NCBI RefSeq assembly: GCF_022539665.2
Contig: NC_081339.1
Span: 620,001-684,000, forward strand
Direction of reading: 5' to 3'
Length of the DNA stretch: 64,000 bases
Source of the DNA: Daphnia carinata
Taxonomy: Eukaryota; Arthropoda; Branchiopoda; Diplostraca; Daphniidae
The notes under the pieces were generated by a model. It saw only the letters and a program-made list of their open reading frames with translations. It did not search any database and had not been told where the DNA came from. This document shows positions 42,752 through 53,429 of the stretch, in pieces (the first letter of the stretch is position 1; each line of letters begins with the position of its first letter). Made by a program: the position numbers and the translations under genes.

Positions 42752-43147
42752 TGTTGCTTATCTCACGTGAGAATAGCAATAGCTTTAGGTTGAGTCAGCT
42801 CTTGGCCCTAACTACCCTGCTTGTATTAAAATAAAACGGACGAAGTGTGCGACACTTTATTAGAGAAACCAAGGAGGGCACTTCGTTATACAATAGGGAC
42901 TCAAATACTGTAATGAGGGACAGAGAGACTCACAGGTGAGTACGAAACTTAACAGCCCTGAAAAGACTGTTGGACCGTTTAAGACAACTTAAAGGTTACT
43001 TTGAAAAGGGTGAAAACGTACTACCGACAGTCGAACTGCGCATGCTTCCAAGAAAACAAAACGAAAAGGAAAGGAAAAAAAAAGGAAGGTCGACCGCAAC
43101 GGGTAGCCCTCTACCGGGTCTTACCCCCACCGATCAAATCGGTGACA
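42752..43147 (-). repeat. 5' LTR of the BEL/Pao element
   Basis: 396 bp. Ends as in the partner LTR. CAGAC at 43148-43152 is the target duplication. Confidence 0.94.
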
Positions 43148-43152
43148 CAGAC

Positions 43153-43420
43153 TACTCCAACAATTCGTTGTAGTCAAAAGCAATACAACCGAATTGGTCG
43201 TACCCGTGTGTTAACTGATACACCGGAGACGAATGCTATTTTACATCATCAACGACACTTGGAAAAGATTGAGAAGACTGGGCGCCGATTACAACCATCA
43301 AAACCAGCAGAGAGGAGTACACCTCCGAGTTATTGCGGTTGTCCCATCTGGTACGTGTCCAGTTTGGGCCCGCTTTCCCCAAGAGACGCGAGTTCGTTCC
43401 TCATCCCTGCCATTTGAAAG
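43153..43420 (+). pseudogene. pogo/Tigger-like transposase, 3' exon remainder
   Basis: Directly after the BEL target duplication the frame reads TPTIRCSQKQYNRIGRTR and then VLTDTPETNAI, the basic and Thr-Pro C-terminus usual for Tigger/pogo transposases. It is in phase with the exon left at 34920 when one copy of CAGAC is counted. The frame stays open to about 43417. Confidence 0.75.
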
Positions 43421-43498
43421 GCTGTTTCGTTGTACGATGAATGTTATAGTTGCATTAATCCCTGATTTCTTAAACAACTCTTTTCATTTAACAGCAGT

Positions 43499-43661
43499 AT
43501 TTATCATCATCATATCGCAGTATTTACTGACATGTAAGAGAATAAACCAGTACAACAATCCATTCACAGTAAGAACTCTTACATTATTTATCATCATAAC
43601 ATCGCAGTATTTACCGACAAGTAAAAGAATAAACCAATACAACAATCCATTCCCAGTAAGA
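43499..43661. repeat. two ~78-bp direct repeats, ~87-bp period
   Basis: Copies begin ATTTATCATCAT at about 43499 and 43586 and share TCGCAGTATTTAC, GAGAATAAACC-like and CAACAATCCATTC blocks with a few substitutions. Origin unknown. Confidence 0.75.
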
Positions 43662-44339
43662 ACTTTTTCATGAAAAATTGAAGTCAGTTGGGTTCCAGGA
43701 AAATGCATTATTCAATGTACGAATCTATTTTACCAGATTACAAGCTGGATATGCAAAACGCATACTGCAAGATAATCACCAAGTTTGGCTAAAGGTACGC
43801 GCTTGAGTTATCTCAAATTACTTAATTGCGTCTGTTAATTTTTGAATAGACCCTTGTGCCCTCTACATTCATTGCGTTATTAGTCTAATGGCATCCTAAA
43901 CCTGGAAGTAGTTTGATATCCAATATTTTTATCGTTCCCTCATTGCATATGACGGAGCAGCAAAAAATTCTTAAGGTATGCTGTTCCACCGCTAAAATTC
44001 AACAACTGCGCTCTAAGGTTACTGAATGCACTAAGGTTACTGCACACCACACGCACATGCTATGCCCGAACCATTGCTCCAACCCAACCAATCGTATACT
44101 TACCCTCTATACTTACCATTGGGATTCCTTCTCTCTCTACCCTTCTCACGAAGGAATTTTTTTTTCAATCAAGTGATCCTTAATCAAATCCATCAGCAGT
44201 GAATCATCGGAAAACAAAAATATTGTTCCCAATTTAACAAACGACCTCGAAATGGGAAATTTAATTTCAGAGCCATTAGGTTCGAGGTTTTCTTTATGAC
44301 CTAGACCGCGTTACCGAATTCCGCATGTTTCTCGTATGC
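43662..44339. other. unassigned DNA
   Basis: No coding or repeat signal that I can support. Confidence 0.4.
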
Positions 44340-45079
44340 TTCTATCGCTTTATTAACGTGAGAGTGAAACCGAAGGTCGTATACAGCGATAACGGAACTA
44401 ACTTTGTCGCCGCCGAGCAAGAGCTTCGACAGGCCCTAGAAGAACTTGTCACTCGATATGAAGAAATTCAGGCGGTAATGGTCTGTCAACAAATTGAATG
44501 GCATTTTTCTCCGCCACACGAGTCTTATTTGGTGTTGTCTGGGAAAGAATCGTACAATCTTGTAAACTCTTCGTAGAAGTGGCAGCTCTTTTAAACGCAA
44601 GGCCGTTGGCACACCTCAGTATGGATACAGAAGACCCGGATTCTCTAACGCCAAATCACTTCTTATACGGTGGAGTTCGGCCGTACCTGTCCCTTCAGCT
44701 GCCAGACGTGGAAAATGTGGACGTTACTACAAAACAGTTCTTACAAAGTCAAGCCATCCTCCAACGTTTCTGAAATAGTTGGCTATGTGAATAAGTTCCC
44801 CACCGGACAGAATAAAAAAAATGGCAGGAAACTAAACCTAACGACCCCGTGGGAGATTTGGTACTTGTTATGAAGCCAAACACTTTACGTGAACAGTGGC
44901 CGTTGGGCAAAGTGCTTGAAGTTATTCCCAGCCCTACTTACAAGGTTGTTCGCTTTGTGAGAGCAAAACTTAGTACCCTCCCGAGACCATGTATTCGTCT
45001 GGTGGCTAAACTATCTGTTATGATTACGGCCAAAGTTCAAGAAGCTTATGCAAAAGAAGAGAAAAGGGGTCTTCAGTAG
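44340..45079 (+). pseudogene. BEL/Pao integrase fragment, plus strand
   Basis: Starts inside the integrase core with the second catalytic Asp block (PKVVYSDNGTNFVAAE). It changes frame to VVWERIVQSCK (the Glu block), then LLNARPLAHLS, LTPNHFLYGG, another change, and GEWPLGKV-like REQWPLGKVLEVIPSPTYK with the end of the C-terminal domain at 45079. It resembles, but is clearly different from, the integrase at 36204-38708. Only the last third of pol remains, with several frameshifts. Confidence 0.85.
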
Positions 45080-45405
45080 CGTAAACATTTAAATCCAGTT
45101 TTGTAAAATTATGTAAATATTGCATATATATGTTGTACTCGAGCGACAACCAAAAGGCTCAAATCGTAAAAACCAAATTGTAAATGTAACAAGTGCAATT
45201 ATGTAATGTTAAACCCAGTGTAAGCAACATTGAGAGTTGAATTTGAAGCCTAGTGGAGGGTTCACGAAGTTCAACGCGACCTATATTCGAGTTCAATATA
45301 GGGCAAAGAGCAAAGTTAGGTCGCTTGCTGTTTAGCACTACGTAACGCAGGAAACCGTTTAGCCTACCCGGTTAGCACGACATGCAGTTCACCTAACTTT
45401 GTACC
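45080..45405. other. 3' region of the BEL fragment, possible LTR remnant
   Basis: AT-rich DNA followed by an inverted pair (AGGTCGC / GCGACCT with ATATTCGAGTTCAATATAGG, 45280-45330). It may contain an old LTR but no ends are clear. Confidence 0.3.
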
Positions 45406-45864
45406 GTGAACAGGTCTCCAATAGACTCCTACGTCAACGTAAGTGAAATGGCCGATAACCCCCCTCCATCTGCCGCATTCGTAAAGGAAAAATTAAAAGT
45501 GAGCCGTGAACGTGAAGAGGAGTGTGCCGCCAACATTAAGGAGACCATGGGGAAGATAGTACGAGCGAAAAAAGAAGCAATTGACAAGGTCTACACGTGT
45601 AAAAGGGCTATCGTCCGTCTCGACGAAGAGCTAGAAAAGATGTCGCAAGACCTTGTGAACGTTCACGTTCACTTTCATACCGAGCGAGAAACCGTGATAA
45701 TTGGTTACATCGGGTTTCTCTCTTACGCGAAGCTCGGGAAACAGCGACCAACGCTCAGATGCCCAAATCACCACCCCAGATCGTCCTATGTACGTGGTCC
45801 CACTACGTACCCCAATCCTCACGTGTTTCTTGAAAACACACATCGAGGGAGCGGCTTCGTGTAA
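45406..45864 (+). CDS. hypothetical coiled-coil ORF
   Basis: 152 codons. A possible start is the Met in MADNPPPSAAF at about 45448. A Lys/Glu/Arg-rich coiled coil (VKEKLKVSREREEECAANIK to LDEELEKMSQDLVNV) fills its first half. The second half loses coding character, and a different frame (45701-45982) is open there, so a frameshift near 45690 is likely. Context just after a retroelement fragment suggests a Gag-like protein of another element, but no motif proves it. Confidence 0.35.
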   Translation: MNRSPIDSYVNVSEMADNPPPSAAFVKEKLKVSREREEECAANIKETMGKIVRAKKEAIDKVYTCKRAIVRLDEELEKMSQDLVNVHVHFHTERETVIIGYIGFLSYAKLGKQRPTLRCPNHHPRSSYVRGPTTYPNPHVFLENTHRGSGFV

Positions 45865-48416
45865 ACGCAAAAAAGCAGACTGCGCAGAATTTATGCTGCT
45901 AACCAACCAAGATCGGCTGGTGCGACAGATGTTTCGGGTGTTTCGTGCCGTTGGCTGTTGCAGGACACACCGGGGTCGCTGACTGCACCCACCCTCGCCG
46001 TTGCACGCTGTTTAACTTCCAGGACCATCATCAAATCCTTTGTTGACCCAAAAAGGCTTACAAAGAGATGCTCCCGAGTTATTAACTACGTTACCTCACC
46101 TAGGTAAATGAAAGTTTACCCCTTTCTTTTGCCCTTGTTTTTAGTTACAAATTTGAGGGTTTTTTTTATTGCTTTTTGGTTTGTTAGTCTTTTTCTTTTA
46201 TTTCCTACACCTGTAAAAAGGGTGGGTCCCGCTGTCACCTACGGTGCTGCCCTCGCGGGCAGGGCTGTAGGGGGCAAGGACCTTCAAGGACTTTTATAGG
46301 AAATGTTTTTCGCTTTTTTTTTTAGTAGGGAGTTACCGTGTCCTTTATGTTAAAAATGGTAATTGGGTTTCAGTTCTCGGGGGGTAGGTGAGTCGTGTTT
46401 CAATATTGTGTTAAGTTGGCATTAAGTAGACGCCAGCAGCAGTTGTCAATTGTCTTTCAGTATGGTCTTAATTGTCGTCAGGAGTGAAGTTTCTCTTTTG
46501 TAATTGAGTTTAGATACTCAAAATCTAGCCAAATTTCCCTTTTGTTTCATCTACTTTTCGACCAAAAAATAAAGTTGTCATCGTCATATCTCAATCACTC
46601 CTTTCACTTATTTCTCATCAACCTCATCAAACTCTCTTTGTCTGTTACACTCCCCAAACGAGAAGTCTGGAACAGTAATCATTTCTCTGTCATTCAAAAA
46701 AAAATTGGGGAGACAGAACCACAAAACTTAGACATACTAGAATAGTTTTTTCACCCAAGGGGATTGGTAAATTGCCAAGTACGCTACCAGGTTTGGGTCT
46801 GCTGTAACTTCTTACTTGTTGAAGGCAAAGGAATGGCATATAATGATGCAAAGCTCCCCAAAGACTTTTACTAAATAAAGTGCCAACTCATTATCAGACT
46901 TTCAACAGGTCGTTAGGTTCTTTCACACTCTTTCACACCACAAAAGGACTACAACTCGTGTAACCGAGCCACGCTGCCATCACGTGATCAATGTACGACT
47001 GTGAGCTAAGTTTTTCCATCCCAATAGCCACACATACAATCCCTATAAAAAACGAGACTTACCAGTCTCGTCAGGGATTAACATATCAGATCTACCTTAT
47101 GAAGTAAAAAGCGACTGGAGATACGAACCAGCTAAGTATTACGTCTGCTTATTGCGAATGAAACTCAGATTTCATGCGGCAATTATCTGGCAGAAATACG
47201 CAATTTTAATGGCTTCCAGACTAATTTTGTAAGACGATATTAATATTGGTTCTAAAAGATTTTCTTGGACTCTTTTTAAACGTTCAGTTTTGTGGTGCTT
47301 AATTATAGTACGATGGTACCGTTTAAATACGGCATATGAAATGTAAAGGAAATGCGTACATATTCCTTATGTAGTTATAATTTAGTATAAAAACAAATAT
47401 CTGTACCAATTTCCTTTCGTTTGTACCCAAACTTAATTGTTTTAATAAAAGTTATACTAAACAGGAAATACAAAATGATATTTGTAATGTGTATAGTGTT
47501 AAAAGTGTGGCAAAAACGGCTCCTTTTACTTCATTTATTGATGGTCTAGCACAAGCACTAGGACATACACACTTGAAATGGCTGAGTTTAGGACGGCACT
47601 TTAGAAAAAGCAATCGCAGCGTGGTTTGCTTCGTTTGAGAGTTGAGAAGAGACTGCCTAGCGTAGGGGCGAAACATGGTTGGAAAACGACCCTAGCCCGT
47701 CCACGCCATCTTTTGGCTGGGTGGTGAGTATTTCTGCTGCGAGCACTAGATGTCGTGACGACAGCTACAAAAGTTAAACTAAGTGAAAACATGTATTTCG
47801 AATGAACTCATTTTGTATTGAAAGAACGCGATGTGGTTATACGTGATGTGATGATCTATTACGAGCTGTGTCGAGTAGCGGCGAGGTAAATAAATGAAGC
47901 GAGTGTGCGATGGCATGTGTGACTTACATTTTACTATACGGGCTGCACGCCCGTGGGGGTGAGATGTTCTAAAACAACTATCGTCGATATTGGCCGCTGG
48001 GTGGCTTCGGTGGATTAGTACTAAACGGAGTCATTACACGTAAGTCGTGGTTAAAACACCTAGACGAGACGTTTGCTGGTCTCGTCTTTTATGGATGTTG
48101 CGAATGTCATACGGGACGTGAAAGCGTGGCTCTCTCAAGGTATATCACGTAACGATGGCGTGATGTTGGGGTCACTGCAGCGAGACATGGAGAATGCGAC
48201 GGACCGCGTCTGTTTGGCGTCGGCGAAGGTCTCATTAGATGGAATCCTGATATTATCAAGTAACCTCATTAATCAAACGGCTTTTGTCTGACGCTTAGGC
48301 TAATTACATGTTACAATAAAGATGTTGCCACCTTCGTAAAATGCTTAGCCAAAAGGGTTAAAAAAAGAAAACCAGTCATAATTTTCAAAATGTTCTTATG
48401 CTGCAGTCTTTTAACC
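45865..48416. other. unassigned DNA
   Basis: No supported gene. A palindromic GCCCTCGCGGGCAGGGC lies near 46250. A 72-codon frame at 48073-48291 (MDVANVIRDVKAWL...) looks protein-like but unknown. Poly-T runs occur at 46130-46200 and 46310. Confidence 0.4.
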
Positions 48417-48794
48417 TTATTGAGTGTATCTTAAATGTTTGAAGGGCTTCACCAGAATGAGTAATATGAGTTTGCAAATTTGAGTAGACAGTTTTATCAT
48501 TTTTTTACTTGAGACAGTCTGGAAATTTTTGGGAGTACCATTTTTTTCAGCTTCTGCTTTTTCTTCAGCAATTTTCTTGAAAATAGTTGATTTGGAATCC
48601 TCGCTCGTTATTTGATTTTCTTGACCATCATCTGCCAGTTTTTTCCTTGCCACTTGTAGTAACTCGACAAAATGGGATGTCTCAATTGGCGCATGTTGCT
48701 TTTTCTTTTCTTTCCATGTTTTCCAAGACCAAGATGCCATATCTTTCTTTCCACGGTGTAGATCTTTTCCTCTTTCACCAGTTTTCCATTGCAT
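48417..48794 (-). CDS. hypothetical charged ORF
   Basis: 125 codons, very rich in Lys and Glu (KKIAEEKAEAEKNG) with several Trp near the N-terminus. No known domain. Hydrophobic stretch LILLILV near the C-terminus. May be a degraded gene or chance, since the AT-rich composition favours open frames. Confidence 0.25.
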   Translation of the reverse strand: MQWKTGERGKDLHRGKKDMASWSWKTWKEKKKQHAPIETSHFVELLQVARKKLADDGQENQITSEDSKSTIFKKIAEEKAEAEKNGTPKNFQTVSSKKMIKLSTQICKLILLILVKPFKHLRYTQ

Positions 48795-49133
48795 TTTCCC
48801 GCAAAGTTATTTTGATACGACCTTTGAAAATGATGAAATAACGAAGCCATTTTTGGCTTGGTTTCCTACTTATAGCTCATTCATATTTAATATATATATT
48901 ACTATTATATATGTAGTTTTCTACAATGTCGGACAATGCAAGATCGAAACAAAACCCTCTAAATTAAGTTGAGAGGTGAGGTTCTCACGCGGAATGTGTG
49001 ATTTCTGTTACAATAACACTATTGTGATAGTTACACATTAACACATTAGAAAATGTGTTATGTTTGTCAGGATTTCTATTTTCATTGCTTGAAACCGAAC
49101 CAAAAATTTTCTGAACTAAATTTTTCAAGTGTG

Positions 49134-49433
49134 TTATTCAATTAGCAATTTCACCACATACATTGCAAATTGTAAATACTTGTAAACTAATATATACTCA
49201 TAAAGGGAAAAATTCCACTGAGATAATGAAAGTTGTTTCTTACAGCAACATTGTTCATTGCTGTTGTTGGAAGACGGCAAAGCATTAGTTGAAACATAAG
49301 TGCTACACTCAATAGGTGGATACGAGCATTTTGTATTTTTACTATTTCCAAGGTCATCAAATGCATTATGACAATTGCCAATTGGATTGTAATAATTAAC
49401 CGACCCACACGGCACGAGGGGCTCCACAGTACC
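49134..49433 (-). pseudogene. cysteine-rich ORF interrupted by the copia element
   Basis: On the minus strand, VEPLVPCGSVNYYNPIGNC is followed by KCSYPPIEC and EQCCCKK: eight cysteines in about 55 residues, like a secreted or extracellular domain. The frame ends at 49134. Across the copia insertion, removing one GTACC copy, the same frame continues upstream at 54715-54770 (EEESRKFCRG). The family is not recognised. A host gene or another mobile element is possible. Confidence 0.4.
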
Positions 49434-49795
49434 TGTTAAAATATACAAGGATAGTGTAAGCGAGGCTTCTGTACATTTCATATACAGGATATATAATGAT
49501 ACCAGCTTGTGTAGAATATTGCTTGTCGATAATAATTTCATACAGGTTATAGTTACCGAATAAGTAGTGGACGATTTATGAGTAACTGATTACAAGTGTA
49601 TGGATGTAACCACGAGAAAAAGACAAAAATACTTAGCAGTTGTCAAAGAGACGTCGTTACAGTATGGCTGTGAAAAAGAGAGAGAGACGTTTCTAAACAG
49701 CGATCAAAAAGGGATAACAGAGATGGTTCACTAAGTCTTCTCAACCAGCGCCGCCTGGAGATCGTTACATATAATATGTTTGCCAATTCTCAACA
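49434..49795 (-). repeat. 3' LTR of copia and polypurine tract
   Basis: 362 bp, TG...CA on both strands. On the minus strand it is preceded by GAGAGGAAG (49796-49806), the polypurine tract. Confidence 0.94.
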
Positions 49796-49806
49796 CTTCC
49801 TCTCAA

Positions 49807-50020
49807 ACATAATATATATAATAGAGAAAAAGAAACAAAGCAGGGAGGAAACTCATGGGCAAAGGTACGCGGCAGTCAATCAAAGCATCCAAAAGAAAAA
49901 TTAAATTGAAAAATAAATACATAATAAATATATGTAATATGTTGACTTCTATTCTTGAAACATAGGGTGATACTTCCTTGACTGATGAATATCCTTGAGC
50001 TAGAAGAATTTCAAAATGAA
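49807..50020. other. copia 3' untranslated stretch
   Basis: AT-rich DNA between RNase H and the 3' LTR. No ORF. Confidence 0.6.
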
Positions 50021-50523
50021 TTACTTTAAATTAGATGGAACAGATACAACTCCAATTAACTCCCGCAGTTCAGAGAAACGAGGATTCGGCAGGACTTTGG
50101 TGAGGGGATCCGCAAGCTGGTCTTTGGTAGAGATGTACGAGACATCGACGTCACCGGCTTCTTGGCGTTCTCGAATGAAATAATATCTCACATCTATGTG
50201 TTTGGTCCTTTGGTGAAATACGGGGTTTTTGACGAGTTGGATTGCGGATTGATTGTCGCACATTAAGGGAATGGTTTTGTCCCACTCCGGTATTACGTCT
50301 TCCATTAAACGTTTGAGCCAGACAGCTTCCTTAGTTGCTTCACTTGCTGCGACAAACTCTGCTTCTGTAGAGGACAACGCCACACATTGCTGACGTCGAC
50401 TGGTCCAAGCGACTGGACCTCCATGGAGTAGAAAAATAAAACCTGTGGTCGACCGACGGGTAGTGGTATCGCCGGCAAAATCCGAGTCGGTATATCCTTT
50501 AAGTTGATCATTGTTTGGGCCAA
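50021..50523 (-). pseudogene. copia RNase H
   Basis: Two overlapping frames together give the copia RNase H. A frame at 50523-50305 has the N-terminal Thr/Arg-rich part. The second frame (50383-50021) has ALSSTEAEFVAASEA, CDNQSAIQLVKNP and HIDVRYYFIRE, the standard copia motifs including catalytic E and D. A frame change near 50380 and a stop near 50539 interrupt it. Confidence 0.85.
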
Positions 50524-50590
50524 ACCGAATTCCGTATTATTGTGTGCCTTTAAGGTACGCTAATATTCTTCGAACTGCATTCCAATGATG

Positions 50591-51145
50591 TTATTGAGGT
50601 CTTTCAGCAAATTGTGCCACCTGGCCAACGGCGAATGCTATGTCTGGACGGGAAGTAATCGTTAGATACAGCAAACTTCCAATCGCTTCTCTATATGGCA
50701 CATGATCTAGAGTTTCTTCTTCTGAATTGTGGATTAGCCGACATCCGGGTTGAGCTGGAGTACCTTTAGGATGGCAATCTGTCATGTGAAAACGTCTGAT
50801 AATTTTTTTGGTGTAGTCTGATTGGGAAATGTACAGAGTTTTGTTTTGTCGATTTCGAGTAATGGACAGGCCAACGAAGTGATTGGCCAGAGTGCATCGC
50901 ATTTCGAATGTCTTACCTAAATATTCAATTATGTCATGTACTAAGTTTCCTTTGTTACTGATGACTAAACAATCATCTACCCAGATTACTACAAGCACGA
51001 GATCAGTTTTGTTCTTGCGAACGTAGAGACAAGGATCTGCATTGCTGGGTTGCAGTCCAAATTGTTTGAGAAAACTGTCAAAATGACGGTTCCAAACTCT
51101 TGAAGCCTGTTTAAGTCCATACAGACATTTCAGGAGGCGACACAT
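50591..51145 (-). pseudogene. copia reverse transcriptase, C-terminal part
   Basis: Begins with LYGLKQASRVWNRHF and contains the catalytic box in VVIWVDDCLVI (about 50990-50960) and the end of the RT thumb (YLTITSRPDIAFAV). It overlaps the upstream frame by 35 nt and a frameshift at about 51130 separates them. Confidence 0.9.
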
Positions 51146-53270
51146 GATATTCCTTGCCTGCGACAGTATATCCTTCCGGTTGTTGTAGGTATATTTCTTC
51201 GCTTATCTCCCCGTAGAGAAGCGCGGTCTTGGCGTCCAATTGCGACATATTTAAATCAAGGGCTGCAACAAGGGAAAAAATTACACGAAGAGTGTCCTGT
51301 TTGACAACTGGTGAGAAAGTTTCTTCGAAATCAATCCCAGGTCGTTGTGAGAAGCCTTTTGCTACCAATCTTGCTTCATAGCGAGGAGGTGAACCATGGG
51401 TTGCTGGCTTTACTTTAAATACCCATCGTGATTTGATTGATGTGCGATTAGGTGGCAGTGGCGAGAGATACCAGGTCTTGTTGGACATTAGGGAGTCGTA
51501 TTCTTCTTGAATCGCGGCTTTCCACAGATGTGCGTCAGAAGATTCCATGGCTTCAGAAAAGCTTGTTGGTTCAAAGACATCTGCTTGTTGAGTGTCAATC
51601 GATTGGTAGGATTTCCATTGGCGCTTTGGCTCACGGATGCGTAAAGGATAGGGCGAGGAACGAGTTGGTTTAGATGGATCCATCGGCATGCTGGACACTG
51701 ATTGTGACACGGCTATAGTGTTGGAGAGCACAGGATCTTCTGTTCGAGTTGAAGAGTTTTCTAGATCTGAGGATGGATTTTCAATGGGATCCTGATTCTC
51801 GTGTGAAGATTCCGTTTGGGTCTGTGTCTTGTCTGCAATCTGAGGCATCCCGTGGATTGTGTCGACCGGTTGATGTTCTGGTTTCAGAATTGAAGTGAAC
51901 GGCTCGGGGATAGTTTGATCTGGACGATCAAGTTCTGCATTGGATGGAAAATCAGAAAACATATTGCACGTTTCGTCAAAAATTACGTCCCGACTAATTT
52001 TTATTTTTCTTCCAACCGGGTCCCAAAAACGGTAGGCCTTTTGAGTTAGTGGATAACCAACAAAGTAGCACATTGAGCTCTTTGAGTCCAGTTTACTCCT
52101 TTCGGTTTTGGGTACATGAATAAAGGCAGTTGATCCAAAAATTCGTAAATGTGAAATATTGGGTTTCTTACCATACCAAGATTGATAAGGTGTGACTAGG
52201 GATGTGCTACTGGTGACACGGTTGAGCGCATAGACAGCGCAAGAAATGGTTTCCCCCCAGAGTTCCATTGGTAGGTGTTTAGCGTGTAAAAGCGAGCGTC
52301 CAGCCTCAACGATGGTTCGATTAGCCCTTTCCGAAACTCCATTTTGCTCCGGTGAATGGGGTGCGGATGTTTCAATTTTGATGGCATTGTCTGAGAGCCA
52401 AGCCCTGAAGGAGTTGCTTGTGAACTCACCACCATTGTCCGCTCTAAGTGTGTGGATTAGATGACCAGTCTCGTTGCGACGTACACTGACATAGTTTTTA
52501 AAAGATTCAGCGACTTCCGACTTCTGTTTTAGAAAATAGACTGCGCGCCATCCACTGTAGTCGTCCGTGAAAAGTACAAAATATTTTGAACCCCCCGTTG
52601 TGTCAATGTGCATGGGGCCGCACACATCAGAATGGATTAGCTGTCCGATTTCGTTTGCTCTGGTTCGCCCAGTCGGAAAAGGGGAGCGATGCATTTTTCC
52701 GGACATGCATCCTAGGCATGGTTGTTTTGGAATGACAGTGTTGGATGAAAGTTGAAGCCCGTTCACAAGTTGATTGAAAGCCATCTTAAGAATGGTTTTG
52801 TAATTGACGTGTGCCAATCGTTGGTGCCAAATCATGATTGAAGTTGGTGATGGTACTGCAAAACATGCTGAATCGTTAGACGACTGCAAATTTGAGAGTT
52901 TTGGGATGATTGCAAGGTGATATAAGCTCTTTCCAATTCGTTCACCTACCATGACAGTTACTTCATTCTTTGCAAAAGTTACCCTAGTTTCAATGAAGTG
53001 AACAGATAACCCAACATCAGTTACCGCAGCAATGGATACCAGATTTGTACCTAGGCCTGGTACATAAAGGACTTTTTGAATCGTGACTTCTCGTTGAATC
53101 CCCCCTGCTGTAACAACGAATTCGATGCTTCCATGTCCACGTACTAACAGACGAGCAGAGCCGATTCCATTTACACTCCATTTCTCAGATGAAATTTGTG
53201 TGAACCTGCTAAAGAATGAACGTTGATCAGTCATATGCTGTGTAGCACCTGAGTCTGCGAACCAATCCAT
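51111..53270 (-). CDS. copia protease, integrase and RT N-terminal part
   Basis: 719 codons. The protease active site DSGA is at residues 6-10 (WFADSGATQHM). The integrase zinc finger follows (HQRLAHVNYKT ... CLGCMSGKM). The catalytic core shows D in IHSDVCGPMHI, D in LRADNGGEFTS and E in NGVSERANRT. A Ser/Thr/Pro-rich linker leads to RT (TWYLSPLPPNRTSIKSRWVF, ARLVAKGFSQRPGIDF and the first catalytic Asp in LDAKTALLYG). The frame is in phase with the gag zinc-knuckle frame, separated from it by one TGA at 53430-53432. It ends at a frameshift about 35 nt after the start of the next RT frame. Confidence 0.93.
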   Translation of the reverse strand: MDWFADSGATQHMTDQRSFFSRFTQISSEKWSVNGIGSARLLVRGHGSIEFVVTAGGIQREVTIQKVLYVPGLGTNLVSIAAVTDVGLSVHFIETRVTFAKNEVTVMVGERIGKSLYHLAIIPKLSNLQSSNDSACFAVPSPTSIMIWHQRLAHVNYKTILKMAFNQLVNGLQLSSNTVIPKQPCLGCMSGKMHRSPFPTGRTRANEIGQLIHSDVCGPMHIDTTGGSKYFVLFTDDYSGWRAVYFLKQKSEVAESFKNYVSVRRNETGHLIHTLRADNGGEFTSNSFRAWLSDNAIKIETSAPHSPEQNGVSERANRTIVEAGRSLLHAKHLPMELWGETISCAVYALNRVTSSTSLVTPYQSWYGKKPNISHLRIFGSTAFIHVPKTERSKLDSKSSMCYFVGYPLTQKAYRFWDPVGRKIKISRDVIFDETCNMFSDFPSNAELDRPDQTIPEPFTSILKPEHQPVDTIHGMPQIADKTQTQTESSHENQDPIENPSSDLENSSTRTEDPVLSNTIAVSQSVSSMPMDPSKPTRSSPYPLRIREPKRQWKSYQSIDTQQADVFEPTSFSEAMESSDAHLWKAAIQEEYDSLMSNKTWYLSPLPPNRTSIKSRWVFKVKPATHGSPPRYEARLVAKGFSQRPGIDFEETFSPVVKQDTLRVIFSLVAALDLNMSQLDAKTALLYGEISEEIYLQQPEGYTVAGKEYHVSPPEMSVWT

Positions 53271-53429
53271 AGAGCATCTCCCAATGAAGCATGAGGACGA
53301 GACATAGGCATCATCTTGAAGTATATGCTCGGATTTCTTACTGACTTCATTTACTTCAGTCGTGACTGCTGGGATGGCATTGAAATTGATTCTAGTCCTT
53401 TTTGCATCTTCTTCGTCTCGAATTCTTTT

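Larger units (their letters stand above)
34921..43147 (-). mobile_element. complete BEL/Pao LTR retrotransposon
   Basis: LTRs at 34921-35332 and 42752-43147 start TGTTGC and end GGTGACA on the plus strand, and CAGAC flanks both ends (34916-34920 and 43148-43152). The coding strand is minus: gag-protease-RT (42576-38731), RNase H-integrase (38708-36204), and an extra ORF (36029-35442). The primer binding site lies two bases inside the 5' LTR. The LTRs are nearly identical apart from a 16-bp duplication, so the insertion is recent, yet pol carries an inactivating deletion. The target is the C-terminal exon of the pogo-like transposase. Confidence 0.95.
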
